64,000 nucleotides of DNA from Pseudoneurospora amorphoporcata (lineage: Eukaryota; Ascomycota; Sordariomycetes; Sordariales; Sordariaceae). The position numbers and the translations under genes are program-made. This document shows, piece after piece, positions 43,321-55,955 of this stretch (the stretch's first letter is position 1; every line of letters begins with the position of its first letter). The stretch covers positions 1-64,000 of the forward strand of contig MU859073.1 in NCBI GenBank assembly GCA_033297205.1, read 5' to 3'. The notes below the pieces were generated by a model that saw only the letters and a list, made by a program, of their open reading frames with translations, ran no database searches and had not been told where the DNA came from.

Positions 43321-46300
43321 GTTGGTCAAAGGTGGTTGCGAAACTCGAGGGTGAAGCAGACTATTGGAACACAGAAAGATGAAAAAGTGATCAAAGTGCA
43401 ATTATGTCCTGAACGTTTCACAAGAAAAGAGAAGAGGTGTGGATGGAGAGATGCAGCTTGGCCAGAATCAATTTACAAGGTGCGGGTATAGAGAGGTAGG
43501 GCAGCCGGGCGCCTGACAACTATTTAACCGTGGATGACCATCGTGACCGTTTGGGATCTTAGGGGCCAGGCAGGCTGCAGCTGAACCGCCCGAGGCAACC
43601 GTTACAGTCAAATCGAGAAATTGAGGCGACAACCTAGTCGCAGCAGGCTACCTACATTTAGTCTAGTAAAACACAGTTTGACATGTTTCGGGCCGGAGAT
43701 ACACTAGTAATACAGTCCCAAATACTTGTGTGAAGCCGGGGGGTGAAAAACAGGAAGGAACGACCAGTGGTTGTGGTCACGATCTGTCGTGTCACTGTCC
43801 ACGCGCTGCCCACTCCCGTAACGTATCACCAGGTACAGGCTTTGCGGGTAACTACACTCCACAAAAGGCCTCGTCCATCCTCGCACAGCCAGGAAATTCG
43901 CCGCTGCCATCGCTCGAGTCGTTATTCAAGGCACCACGTCTATGGCAAAATTTGGAATTCACCAAGGCGATGATACCCCTCAAGACCCGTTACCAGGCAT
44001 ATACCACCCTCCTACAGCTCTAGTACACGACACCAGAGCAGTCCAGCTTTTTGGCAAAAAAATAGGACGGGGGCAAATCGCTGCCCAATCAAGATATCCG
44101 ACGAACAAGGCTCGAACAACTCGACGGAATCCCCCTGGTCTCATCTTATGCAGACACCCGCCCGAAGACCAAAGCCCAAGCGCTGCGGACATGGACGAGG
44201 ACAAAAATGCAATGCCGGGATCATTTTTTATTTTTTCCCCTCTTGAATTCCACCAACAAGAGAATCGTTACATCGAAGCGCTGGCCGCTAGGGCAAGTCG
44301 GCGCTTATTTTTTTTTTTTTTGGCAATTACCATCACGCTAGAGTATAGCGGCCAGGGTCTGCGTGCGCTAAAGAACTCGAAGCATTTGCTGCTTGGCTTG
44401 CTGGTCTGTCGACATAGGTATCGCCGTATCGGGCATATCATCAGGCCTGGTTCGCAAGATACCTGTACGGGAACCAAAACGGGTCCAGAATTCAAGATTG
44501 AAATGAAGAAGGAGAATAAAAAGAAAGAAAAAAAGAACAATCAGTGAACTAACAAGGAGACGGGCAGTGACAATGGAATGGAAACCCGGGACGACCCGCC
44601 ACGTCCGTCCGTCAGCCGTCTGTCCGGTTGCGCCCCAATCCACAGCGGGCCGCCCACTGTCCGCTGTGGCCCTGTCAGGTCAGGTCACTGTGGGCCAACC
44701 CGGACCGCCCACGCTAGCGAAGGCCCAACTGTTTGATCCAAACTGGCGGGAGCAGGGGAAAAAGGGGTGGGGGGCGGGGCGTCTGGAGGCATCCATCCAA
44801 TGTTGCCGTGCGGAGGAGACGAGGGCCTCCCGGCCACCGAATATGCCATCTCGCGATGTGTTGGGACATGGGATGAGCTCAAGGACAAGGTCAAGGCCCG
44901 TGACACTGTACTGATGATAGGCTTCACACAGGGGCAACAAATGCACAAGTTGGAAATTATTCGGCAAAGTCAAAAGACAAGAGGTCGTCGTCGTCCGTCG
45001 ATAGACACTTTTGACGTCTGCGCAATCGAAATTGCTACCGGTCCTCCTGCCGGCCAGTCCAGTGTGCGCCTGTAGTGCTGTCTCGTATCATACCTAGGCA
45101 TGCAGGTGCAGAATTCTTCACTTTCATCTGGCAGAAATTCACCGGAACTGCAATGCAAAGTACTGTACCTACCTGAATTGTCGTCGTCATATGCAGGTGG
45201 CTTTAATTGCGCAGTCTGCGCAGTTTGTGCAGTTTCAGTTTCGAAACACTGGCTGTGGTTGCTGCCACTTTGCGAGATTGCAATATCTAATGCAGCCCTG
45301 TCAGCTAGCTACCTTTCTTCAGCTATATCGTCGAGCCTATCAAAGCCCCGTCTTCAAGAGGAGGCCTAGACAGCGATGATCTTTTTGACCGGTCAACCCA
45401 AGAACCAACCACATCCTTTTGCCTTGTCCAGAGCGAGGCTCGTCTGAAGTAAAGACAGACAGCACCAGGACATTATAGGTGGAGGTAGGTGGCTTAGAAG
45501 TTCGACCTTTCCGTTACGGCATCCATGACTTGATGATTAGTCTAGTCGTGGCTCGTGGTTCGTGAAAACCCCAACGGTGAATGAGATGCAAGCACAAGGT
45601 TCATCGGGCAGGCTCGCAGCGATTATGTTCCTGATCCATCACCGACTTGCCAACGCCTCGTCACTGCCTCATCGTTAGCATCATCAGCTTCCAGCAGCTG
45701 AGCCAAGCTGAACAGGCTAGCCAGTGGAAGCAAAGCAGCCTGTAAATTTGACTATGCCCACTGGTCATGCACAGCCTCAAGGTTATCATCAGCCTCAAAC
45801 CGACGTCAATTCGAGCGATGAGTCGTTCGCTTCTTGTCCAAAGCCACTGTACCCTGACGTCACCCAAGTCATTCTTCAAGGCGGCCTCTTTCCTGAACCT
45901 CTCGGTACTGTGGGAGAGGCGTCATTTGGTACAGTTCTGTGATTCTTGAGGACTGTCAATCACGCATTGATTGATGCATTGCTCGATTGTCCGGTTGTGT
46001 CGGTGCTTTCGGCCGCCAAGGTCGGCAGGGGCGGGTGTTGAAGACCCACTTTTCCGTCAGGGGCTCCCGAACCACGGCCCGGGCGGTCGCTTTCAGCGGG
46101 GGTTATAGGGCATGTTTGCGCAAGCAGCCGCCGGCGGCTATCCTCATCTCCCCACCGTTGGAATGCTCATGAACAGTCACTCACAATGCACTTTATTATT
46201 TAGACTATTTCCTACAGTCCAACTCTGGTTTGTTTGTTAGCTTAAAACCTCTAGTCAACCTTCCTAGGCGTCTATACAATCAACTAATCGCTCTCGTTCT

Positions 46301-46593
46301 TTAACAAACGTGCCATCTTACATTGCATATGCCATTTTGCATTTTGATAATACCTTTCTAATTCGTATTTAGCCATTACGATTTATCCTTGTAAGGTTTG
46401 GGACATCTTGGGATAGATCTTGTCCAATATACTTGAGTACCGAACTATCAAACAAACCAGCATTGAATTGTATCTACTTCTTCCAAATTAAGAACTGTAT
46501 GCCATGTGAATCCAACAAAATACTCCAAACACTTCAATCCAGAAACGATCCAAATTTCTCCCCAAGCCGAACAGGCACAGAACGACACCACGC
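43321..46593. other. 3.3 kb gene-free stretch
   Basis: No frame here carries recognisable motifs; the longest (43942-44547 plus) ends in low-complexity Lys/Asn. It includes a T12 run near 44308 and short ctgcgcagt-type repeats near 45215-45235. It must hold the promoter of the DUF6601-like gene and the 3' end of the large HMG-repeat gene. Confidence 0.5.
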
Positions 46594-49500
46594 TCAATCA
46601 TCCAGGGTCAAGTCAATAACATCTCCCTTGGCCTTCCTCTTGACACCCCTTGACGTTGACGCCGAAGCAGACGCTGAAGCAGAAGCAGATCCACTCCCGG
46701 ACCTCGGCGTACTCAACTGCGGGATTTTGAGCTTACCCGTCTTTACAGCCCAAGCGCTGGTGATATCAATCTTGGCCACCTTGTCACTCAACCCGGGCGT
46801 CGCAGCCATCCTGTTAGGCTGGATCTCTGTCAATGTACGGTCGGCTGATGAGGCTGAAGGTGGGTCGGGTCGTACGGGTGAGGACGACATCAGAGAAGTG
46901 GCTGCTTTGGAGCCACTGCCGCGCCATGTGCTCAGGAAAGGAGTATGGGGCTTCACCGTCTTGGCGGGCTGGGGGACGTCCGGCTCTTCAGGTAGGCCGC
47001 ATAATCTCAGCAATTTGCTGAACATTCGCCGGCCTCCAAGGCTCGACCTCATCATCTTTGCCTTGTCTTCAAACTCACGACGTTCCTCAGCAATCATGCT
47101 CTTCCATCGTGCCTTCATCGTGGTGACGATCACATCGTAGTCCAGCGCACGGTTTCCTTGCTTGAGATCGCAACCTTTGCTGTTGAGAAACCAGTTGAAG
47201 CCGTCGTACTTTTGAGCCCAAGCCTCCCATGTGAGGCTACCAGAGCTTGATGGTGTTTGCGAGGCAGTTGGCTTTGCCGTCATGTTCGCCTTGGCATTCT
47301 CCTCGGCCGCCATCTCCTCATAGATACCCTGGGCCATCTGCGTCATGCCATCCCATTGGGATTTCAAAGCAACGACTGCCTGTTCATGCGTAAGGCCGGG
47401 GTTCTTCTGCTTGAACTTTCGTTCCTCAAACCTCAGCCAAAATCCGAAGCCATCAGCTTGATCGTCTCGCGAAGAGCTGCTACTAGAGGCGTTGTAGCTT
47501 GGCGCCGCCGGAGTTGACGAAACTGTCGCATTGCCCTTGTTTGCTTTGTAGAAGTGCGCCTCCAGCCGGGTGAATATACCCTTATCGATCGGATGCTGTG
47601 CGGCCTCAAATGCTTTGTTGCTGTAGTTACTCTTTTCTGCGGGGTGCAAGGCGTCCCACTGCCGCTTCGTAGCGTCGACAACCTGGTCGTAGGAATACTG
47701 GGGGAATATTCTCCTGATGTTGAGGCCTTGGGTGTTGAGATAGTACCCAAACCCGTCATATGTACGGCTTGTCGAAGCAGTGCTGGTAGAAGGGGAAGCC
47801 GCAGGGGTTGAAGTGGAGGGAGCAATGTTACCAGATCCAGACTTCGCCGCCTCATTCGCGTAGACAGCTCGGTGCTTTTCACTCATTGCTTCCCATCGTC
47901 GTTGTAGTACAGACTTGAGATTTGCTGCCGAGGCGCCGGGGTTCGTTTTCCGAAGGCGTGGCTCTATTTCTTTGACGAAAGCCTCGTAGCCAGAAACAGG
48001 GGGTGATGCGACTGAGGCTGGAGCCGTCGCAAATACTGCAGTGGACGCCGACGGTCTCCTGCCTGTCATCGAAGTACTTGTGGTTTCGCCACGTCGCAAA
48101 AACGCAGGGTCTTCATCGTCCGACGAGCTGAGCGGCGGGTCATCCATTGCACCTGGCCCACTCAATGCCATCATACGAGTCGAGCCCCATTTGCTGGTTC
48201 TCGCCCGTTTGTTGGGCTTGCTTGACATAATCGCATTTAGAGTATTGTATGCGCTAGCCCTCCCCGACTTCGCGTCTTCAATACGTGCCAGATCATCGGT
48301 CATCAAACGATCAACCACGCCAAGGCAAGTTTCCCACTCAGCCCCAAGTTTCTGAGTAATCTCCTGTGCAGACTTCCCTGGAAGTACTCGACAAAGACTA
48401 TCCTTGTATTTGTCTACCCACCAGGCCCGGCCACGGTCAAGTTGCTTGCGGCATGGATCGAGATGAGCGACGTCTGGATAGGGAGCAAGGCGTGCTTTGC
48501 TTTCCATGTAATCCTTCTCGGGGATCGAAACCTGAGTAGATTCACGGACAAAGACCATTCCATGTCTGTCAACAACAGGTTTCTTGATCGCAAGTGCCGT
48601 GGTAAGTGTGACCTTGGCCTCCTCACGTAACGCCGCTACTCTGGCCTCAAGAGATGGGAAGTGCTGAGATTGACCTTTGAGCATCCCCTCAACTGCGCCC
48701 AGCGGCGGAGGAGGCACGATGCTAGAAAGAGACGGGATGCTCTGAGCTCTTGACAAACCAGCCCTCCTATTGCTCAGGGGAGGGAGCTGGGGTTGTTGTT
48801 GCTTCTGGGTCAAGGCTTGCTTGTTGAACCATTCGCGATGTTCCCGGGGCATTGAGCTCCATTGTTGCCTAACAGTATTTACCAAGAGTTGGTGACTGTA
48901 TGTCGGGTGTTTCGCTCGAAGAAAGCCCAGTTGTGTCGAAAAGTAGTACTCCCAACCGGCCTTCAAGTCGTTTTCTGTAGAGGAACTCGGACCCGAGGGT
49001 TGGTGTGCTGAATGGAATGGCGCAGGTAAGGAGGGACCAGGCTGAGTCTGAGCTTGATTTTGCGCCGCTGTTGCCCTGTTGACATAACCCTCTACAAGGC
49101 TAATAGGCATCATAGTCCATCGTCTCCGTAGCTCCGCGTCGATAGCATCACTTTGCCAGCTGGGAAACATCGTCTGGATCACGGTCGCCTCCTCCTTGAA
49201 AAATAGTTGACGACCCTGTTCCAATCTGCCCCGAATCTCGGTGGCTTGGTGATTGTTGACGTTGTTCTGAATCACGTTGATGGACCCCGAGAAGCCGTCA
49301 ATGTGGGTAATTGTTTGCTGGTTATTGACGTTGTTGATCATTTGGACGCACCCTGCGAAGCCATTTGAGCCAACTGATACGGAAACAACGGATTGGGTAG
49401 ATTGGGGCGGCCCTGATTGGAAGTGCTGGCCATATTGAACTGGTTGAGAGGTATGGCCCGGAATAGCAGCCCAGGGGTTGGCAGGGGGACGGTAACCTTC

Positions 49501-52308
49501 GTTGGGTGGAGGAAGCCGGAAATTGTTGAATGTCCCTACGGGCTGCAGGGGCGCTTGACCAGGTTGAGGACCTTGATAGCCAGAGACAGGAGACGGGTGA
49601 AAGGGCTGATGGGGATTCTGGTGAACTGCCACAGACGGTGGGGGAAGTTCTTCCTCATCATGGACTTCAGCATCGAGAACGTTCTCCAGCAATTCGAACC
49701 CTGTAAACCACGAATATTCCTCGCCGAGAATGGCACGCAACTTTGCTTGATCGAACTTTGCGAAGATTTGTTTTTTCACATTGTCTTTCTTTTCCTCCCA
49801 CTGTTTGATAGCAGTAGCATCTGGTTTCAAGCGCTTCGTAGCGGTTATGGTACCTGAAGCAGCATCCATCGTGAAATCACAAGAGATGCCCTCCCGCAGC
49901 CCTATCAAGTAATTCTGTACATGGGCAAAAGATGCGTTGGAGACATGGATCCGAATCGCGTTGAAAGATGATTCGGACAGGAACTGGTTGACCCTGAAGC
50001 ACAGTCCACAGCCACAGGTAATGCTACGCATAGCAGGTTGCCACACTTGTTTCGGTGCCTTGCCAACCTCCTTGAGCAGATACGCCTCCATTATAGCAGC
50101 AAACATGTTTTGGTATCGAGGTGTCGACAGCGGGATCTGGTGCTTTTCGAGAACGTCCAGGAGGAGGGAAAGGAAAGGGACCCAGAGATGGGTAAGTTCG
50201 CGAAGTGGGATGCATCTTACATCGCCAACCAATTTCATCGTCAACCGCATAAGGAGGCTATCAGCTTCTTCAGCGATCAGGCCAGAGATGAAGCGAGATA
50301 TGTCAGCCTTATCGACACCTTCAATTGCCGGTTGGAGAAGCTGTAGGGATTGCTCAACCTTCGAATGGGTTGACCGGATTTGTATGATTTCTCTGACCCG
50401 TGCTGTCTCCGCTGACCGACTGTGGAGTTCGTGGATGTGCAGCTCGTTCACAATATGTTCAGCCAAGCTGAGATAGAGCTCTTGTGTCACATCATCCTTG
50501 GAGGTTACGCTCTCGTAGAGCTCATTGGCAAAGCCGAGAAGGAAGGCGAATTTCGTCGAGTTTCGTTTTACCACCTTCGTGGCAAGTTCGCTGAACTCGA
50601 GCCCTAACCCGAAGCATGTTTTCATGGCGGAAACAAGTTCACTTCCATCTTGCTGGCCGATGATTTGCGAGTCGGAGAAGTCGGCTATGCGAGATACGGC
50701 GTTCTGTGCCCAATCTCGGGGAACAGTTTCGTCCGTGGTTTCGTAGAAGGTGGTTATTGACGAGCACCTGTGATTGACCAAGCTGTGGGAGAATGAAACG
50801 GCCAGAATACCCTGCTGAATGTCTTGAAAAGTGGCTCTCCCTTCGGTAACCTCTGTGCGAGCCCATTTCACAAAGGGTCGGGGATCGTAAGGCATTTTGC
50901 GAAAGGTAAATCCAGTGAAGCCGGCGGCGAAGGTAAACAAGTCCCAGTCCTTGGCAGATATGCAAGCCTTGAGAAGGCCCTCCACGAACTCCCCTGGCAT
51001 AAACCCCAGTCCCTTTTCGGAGTCCCAGGTACATGCCCTCCGAAGAATGTTGCTAAAGATGGGCCAATAGCGATCATGATCTTGGGCGCATCGGATCTTG
51101 TAGTTTTCGAGCAACGTACGCAGGGGTGTCTGAGTGGCGTTGTACTTGGCGGTCGGTGGGCCGTTTGCTTCGATGGTTTCCCATAGGAAATCAGCCACAG
51201 TATCTCGAGGGACAAGGACGAGTGCCTAGAACGATGATGGGCTGTGATTAGCAAAGACATAACCTGGTTTGTGAGGATGTGAGGTACGTACCGCATCGCA
51301 GTATCCGGGGAGCAGCTTCGGCTTCCAGTGTTCAGTGGTCTTTTTTGTCCAGTCGTTCTCGTCCACGGGCACAAACTTTGCATAGGTTCGACCTTGCGTA
51401 TCAATCAGGTCCTCGGTGACGTAGGAGGGAGACGTTTGTTGAGGGTCGGTGTCTACGTCCTCAAACCCTCTGTCAAGCCGGCAGAGGAATACTTCAAAAG
51501 GGATTTCCCGCGAGAGCCGTTCCAGTGTCAGAGCCAATACCCGGTCATGCCTTGCCAAGGCCTCTGGAAGAGAACCTGCCTTGTTGTAGGTGTAGTCAAG
51601 CCGGTGGAAGAACTTGGTAGCCGCCCTCGAGGATGAGCCCTTCTCCTCGGATACCCAGTATCGCAACAGTTGGCGAAGACGGAATACCTCGCGGTCCGCC
51701 AGACCTACGACAAGAACAGAATCGGGCGGTGGTGGATTTTCCGGAGGCGGGGGAGGAGCATCGAAGGGGCTGTCGAAGCGCCAGGTCTCTGGATGAAGGC
51801 GGCCGGCCATCGATAGGTGTTCACATAGCTCTTTTCGAAGATCATTAGGCATGTAGGGAGTGTCAAGATCCAACTCCTCTTCGTCTCCGTACCACTCCGG
51901 GGTCTCGATGACAGTCGTGGTTTTGGACTTGGCCTTGGTCGCTTTCGGCTGGGCACGTTTGGCTGAGGGTCTTGTTCGATTGGCAGTTGCCCTCGACTGG
52001 TCAGAGGTGGTGCCGACATTCTTATCTTTGTGGTCGGGAGCAATGGATGCGTTCAAAGTTCTTGCCTCTTGCTGTTCGACGTGCCCCGTTCCTTCCGCTT
52101 GCTCCTCCTCCTTCACTGAAGTTTGGGCGGCGGCTTTCTTTGTTGTTTTGCGTCCTCTAGGTTTGGCTGGCGTTTTTCTCGTCGGCGCAGCTGGAGACTT
52201 CTCGTCAACAATCTCCATTGATTGGGGTTCGTTCACATTCGCGTCGCTGCTCTCCTGGCCATTAATCTCGTCGCCGGTCAAGGCGGCCATTCTCCGGGTT
52301 CGCACCAT
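46594..52308 (-). CDS. Very large nuclear-type protein with six HMG-box-like repeats
   Basis: CDS complement(join(46594..51225,51292..52308)), 1882 residues; the intron is GT-AG, phase 0, joining GYCDA to ALVLVPRDTVADF. The N-terminus has AT-hook-like PRGRKTTKKA (about residues 49-58) and basic stretches. A helical region follows, then a CGCGLCFRVNQFL motif also seen in other uncharacterised fungal proteins, and a Pro/Gln-rich part. Six related segments of about 55 residues fit a degenerate HMG-box pattern (aromatic start, then P, then W, then final Y/F and A). They start near residues 1005 (QLFFKEEATVIQTMFP), 1090 (GWEYYF), 1416 (GYEAFVKEIEPRLRKTNP), 1493 (YDGFGYYL), 1595 (DGFGFWLRFEE) and 1677 (YDGFNWFL). 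A DNA- or chromatin-binding role is inferred. Orthologues may be restricted to related fungi. Confidence 0.82.
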
Positions 52309-53803
52309 TGTCGATCATGGCCCTCTGGACTCCAAAGTCCAGACCCAAAAGATGGAAGAGCAAAAGAAGAGACCGAAGCTACCGACCGATTGATACCAAA
52401 AAGAATCAAAAACTTCCAATCCGCTCCTCACGGCGCGGTACGAACGGCCTCGACGCTGGACAGCAATGACCGGGAGATTCCCAAATTTGCGTTTGTTTGT
52501 GGGCAAGGCCGGGCCATCACGTCACACTCGCACCCGACGGGGGATGCTGGCATACACACTCACAAACGCAGCTTCTGACGCGCTACAAAGACGGGCCTGA
52601 AGAGCGCTAATCCTGGATTGTCCAACGCTGTGGTGAGCGGGGTTTCTCCACATGCTGGATATTTCGCGGCCATTTCGCGTCACAGATAGTATGTACCCCA
52701 CATCACCGGCTATGGAAGGGTTAGGGTAAACCCCCTTTTTGTTTGTTTACTCGCCGTGGGCACTTTTTGATTTCAAGCCAATCCGAATTTGCTTCTGACT
52801 GTCACTTCATGCTCGTGATGGAGGATTAAACCCTTTCCCAAAGGCTACAAGCATGTCTGTCCTTACGACTGTTACTTGCAGGAGTTGCAGGAACTCTGCA
52901 TGCTCTATATTTTCCCACTATTGTGGAATGAGACGACCTTTGCAGAAGAGAGTCACCATTCAAGCTGGGTCAGCTCAAATAACACTCCCGCTCCCCAGGT
53001 CACTACTGATAATCTCTCTCCTTCAGAATCTTTCAATAAAGTTCTGTGGGAGTGTTACACTCTCTTCAGCCCCAACTTCCATTCCGGACACTTACCCCAT
53101 TCAAGGCGCATATGGTCAATAAAGCCTCCACTTGGGCACATGTTGAAGTACGAGTAACACATGCCGGTAGAATGGTGGCTTGACCCGTCCCGTCCAGCCC
53201 GCTATGATAAGTCTTAGCAAAGGGTTGTAAACGTTGTCCAAAAGGGCGCAGAAATTGGATGGAGGGTAAGCAGCTTAAAACCGACCAAGACTTGACAACA
53301 TTTGGTTGGAAAAGAGACCTTCACCGACATGGAGGGGGATATCGAATGCAGTGTCCATGCAGAACGGCACCTACTGGTCAGCCTTCGCGAGCAACTTGTT
53401 CTTTGGGACCTGCCATTGTGTCACCGGGCTCGCCATTTTTGAGACTGTCGATTCCCCTTCTCAAGACAAAACCCTAGGTTTCTCCCGATCCTTGGTGTGG
53501 TTCTCCAACGGGTACCGTACCTGCAGTCAAAGACATTGATCAAATACCGAAGGTCCGAAATGCTACACTACTGCCACCTAATATCCAGCTTCGAATTGAT
53601 CGCGGCAAACGAATCGGGAAAACGCCAGATATCGCCCTGAGTGAGCACAACATCAGCCGGTGATGCTACCACACATTCACCCAAGCGGCTGGAACCAACC
53701 TTGAAGCTTCAACAGAGTCACAGCTCAGGTGTGTCTCAAGGCTCCAGGGCGAGCCATTAAGTATCGGTGGAATGCCACCCCCGCGCGCCTATCCAGCACC
53801 TGA
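52309..53803. other. Divergent intergenic region
   Basis: About 1.5 kb between the HMG-repeat gene (-) and the MFS relic (+). It includes a telobox-like gggttagggtaaac near 52719-52732. No gene is seen. Confidence 0.5.
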
Positions 53804-55955
53804 TTGCTCAGCAATCAATTCTGGACAACAGCTGGACGCATCTTCAGTCTCCAAGATGGCATTGGCACAAGAGAACTCTCCAAGTGCACAAGTGCAGGGA
53901 AAGACCAACCAGTAGCACTGGTCACCGAGAAGTCTTCTTCTTCAAACACCAACGAAAACGACACCAGCGATGGCCCTGAATCCGACGACCCAGTCCCCCA
54001 ACTCCACGCAAAGACCTTCTTGGCTGTCGCTGCCGTTTGTCTGATCTACATTGCCCAACTGATCAGTCTTGTTGGAGCAGGAGCTGTGAGTACCTCCTTC
54101 CTTCCCGAATTGTGGAATCCACTATACACGACCTGCGTTCTCGCACCTTCACTACTTCCGTCGTGCCACACTTCCTTCACAACTCCCAAGTCCCAACTTC
54201 CCAATTTTATAACTTCCCAACCCCGCAATCTCGGAATCTCCCGCAAACTCCATAGCTCCTTCCCAAACAGCAACCATTCGGCAATCATTCGGCACCAACT
54301 GAAGCAAGCGCACTGGGTGCTGACCTGTTGTTTCCCGTTTCCCCCCCTCACAAAAGCAAGGCCAAACCATCGCCTCCCACTTCCGCTCCCCGACCAACGT
54401 CATCTGGTTCTCCGCCCCCATCACCATCGGGCCTCACCGTCGTTTTGGGACCCATCGTCGGGTCTCCCAAGCCGCCGACTACTGGGGCCGGAAATATTTC
54501 CTGGTAATCCCCACTTTTGTCGGCGGCCGTGTTGGCAGTCTCGTCGTCTCCCGCGCCCGCTCCATGCCCATCGCTATCCTAGGATTCAGCATCATCGGCA
54601 TCGGCTTCGGTTCGCAACCGCTCCTGCATGTAGTCACGAGCGAGGTGCTGCCGAGAGGTCGGGACGGTGGAGGGCGTGGGGCCAGGCGGCGGATATGGCT
54701 AGTAGGTAATGCTTTGGGCGCGGCCGTGGGGCTGTATGTCGGTGGGGCGTTGAATCGGACAAATGATCATGGGGCAGAAGGGTTTAGGAGTTATTTTTTG
54801 ATGAATATGGCTGTTTATGTGGTTGCGCGGGGGTTGTGTTGGGGGGATTATAACCCGCCGCTGAGACCTTTGCAGGGGGAGTTGAGTACGAGACAAAAAC
54901 TGGGGAGTTTGGATTGGGGAGGGTATGGATTTTTGGCGGTTGGGCTGGGGCTTTTCAGCGTTGGGTTGTCGTACTCGAAGAATCCGTACGAGTGGAGGGA
55001 TCCGCAGGTTTCGGCTACCTTTGCAGTGGGCATGTTGTTTGTGATTGGGCTGGTGGTTCATGAGACTTGGGCGAAGAAGGATGGAATGTTCCATCAGGGC
55101 CTGTTTACGGGTAATCGCAACTTTGCTGTGGCAATATTTTGCGTGTTCTCGGAGGGCGGCCAACACGTACTTTGCTTTTCAGTTCAGCGTGCTGTACGAG
55201 TCGGATGCGCTGCTGGTCGGGGTGAGGTACAGTGTGATGATGATCCTTGCTGCGGTCTTTGCTTGCGTGACAGGGTGGTATTGCGCGGCTACAAGGCGGG
55301 TGAAGTGGGCGACCTTTGTCGCTTTTGGCCTGTTTATCGTCTTCTTCATATGCATGGCGACGACTACGAGGAAGTCCAACACACCGACGTGGGGCTATAC
55401 CGTTTTCTTGGGGAGTGCGTTGGGGATGACTCTCACGACGCTGGTTACAGTTGCCCAATTGTCGACACCGCCGGAGTTGATTAGTGTGGCCAGCGGGCTG
55501 ATCATCAGCATTCGCTCACTGAGTGGATCTGTTGGGTTGGCCATGTACAAGGCGCTTTTCCACGATGTCATGAAGTACCTGGGGAGCAACGTTGGGCGCG
55601 TTGTTGTACCCAAAGGGATATCACTGGATGATGTGGAGATGTTCGTCACGGCACTTGAAGCCCGGGATCAGAAGACGTTGGGTACAATACCCGGAGTGAC
55701 GGCGGATATCATTCAAGCCGGTGCCATTGCTTTGCAAGACACTTTTGTCGTAGCCTTTAGGCACGTTTGGATCGCTGGTGCTTGCTTCGTCGCGCTGGCT
55801 GCTCTTGGTAAGTCGAGCTGAGCTCCTCAGCCATCCGTACCTTATCATGCTAACACAACGTTTTAGTCTCTCTTCTTTTGTTTGACCCCAAAAAGGAGTT
55901 CAATATGCACATTGATGCACCTGTTGAGAAGGAAGAGGATTTGCATTCCGTCTGA
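53804..55955 (+). pseudogene. Decayed MFS efflux transporter (TRI12/siderophore-type, 14-TM-like)
   Basis: The gene can be followed from MLSNQFW at 53804 through intron 54086-54356, with the exon resuming QGQTIASHFRSPTN. It continues through TSEVLPR, NALGAAVGLYVGGALNRTN, then LSYSKNPYEWRDPQVSATFA. A final intron at about 55809-55866 is followed by the end block DPKKEFNMHIDAPVE. The frame is disturbed at several points. Compensating indels near 54429 and 54468 put VVLGPIVG out of frame. An 8-nt and a 4-nt insertion near 54657 and 54702 put RWRAWGQAADMAS out of frame. A deletion near 55150 removes the residues before AANTYFAFQFSVLYESDALL and moves the rest to another frame. No RIP-type AT enrichment is seen. 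Either a decaying gene or an error-rich assembly stretch. Confidence 0.78.

Noticed and set aside
43942..44547. 201-residue plus-strand frame
   Set aside because: It spans poly-T and poly-A tracts (runs of Phe and Lys), has no motif and no supporting introns.
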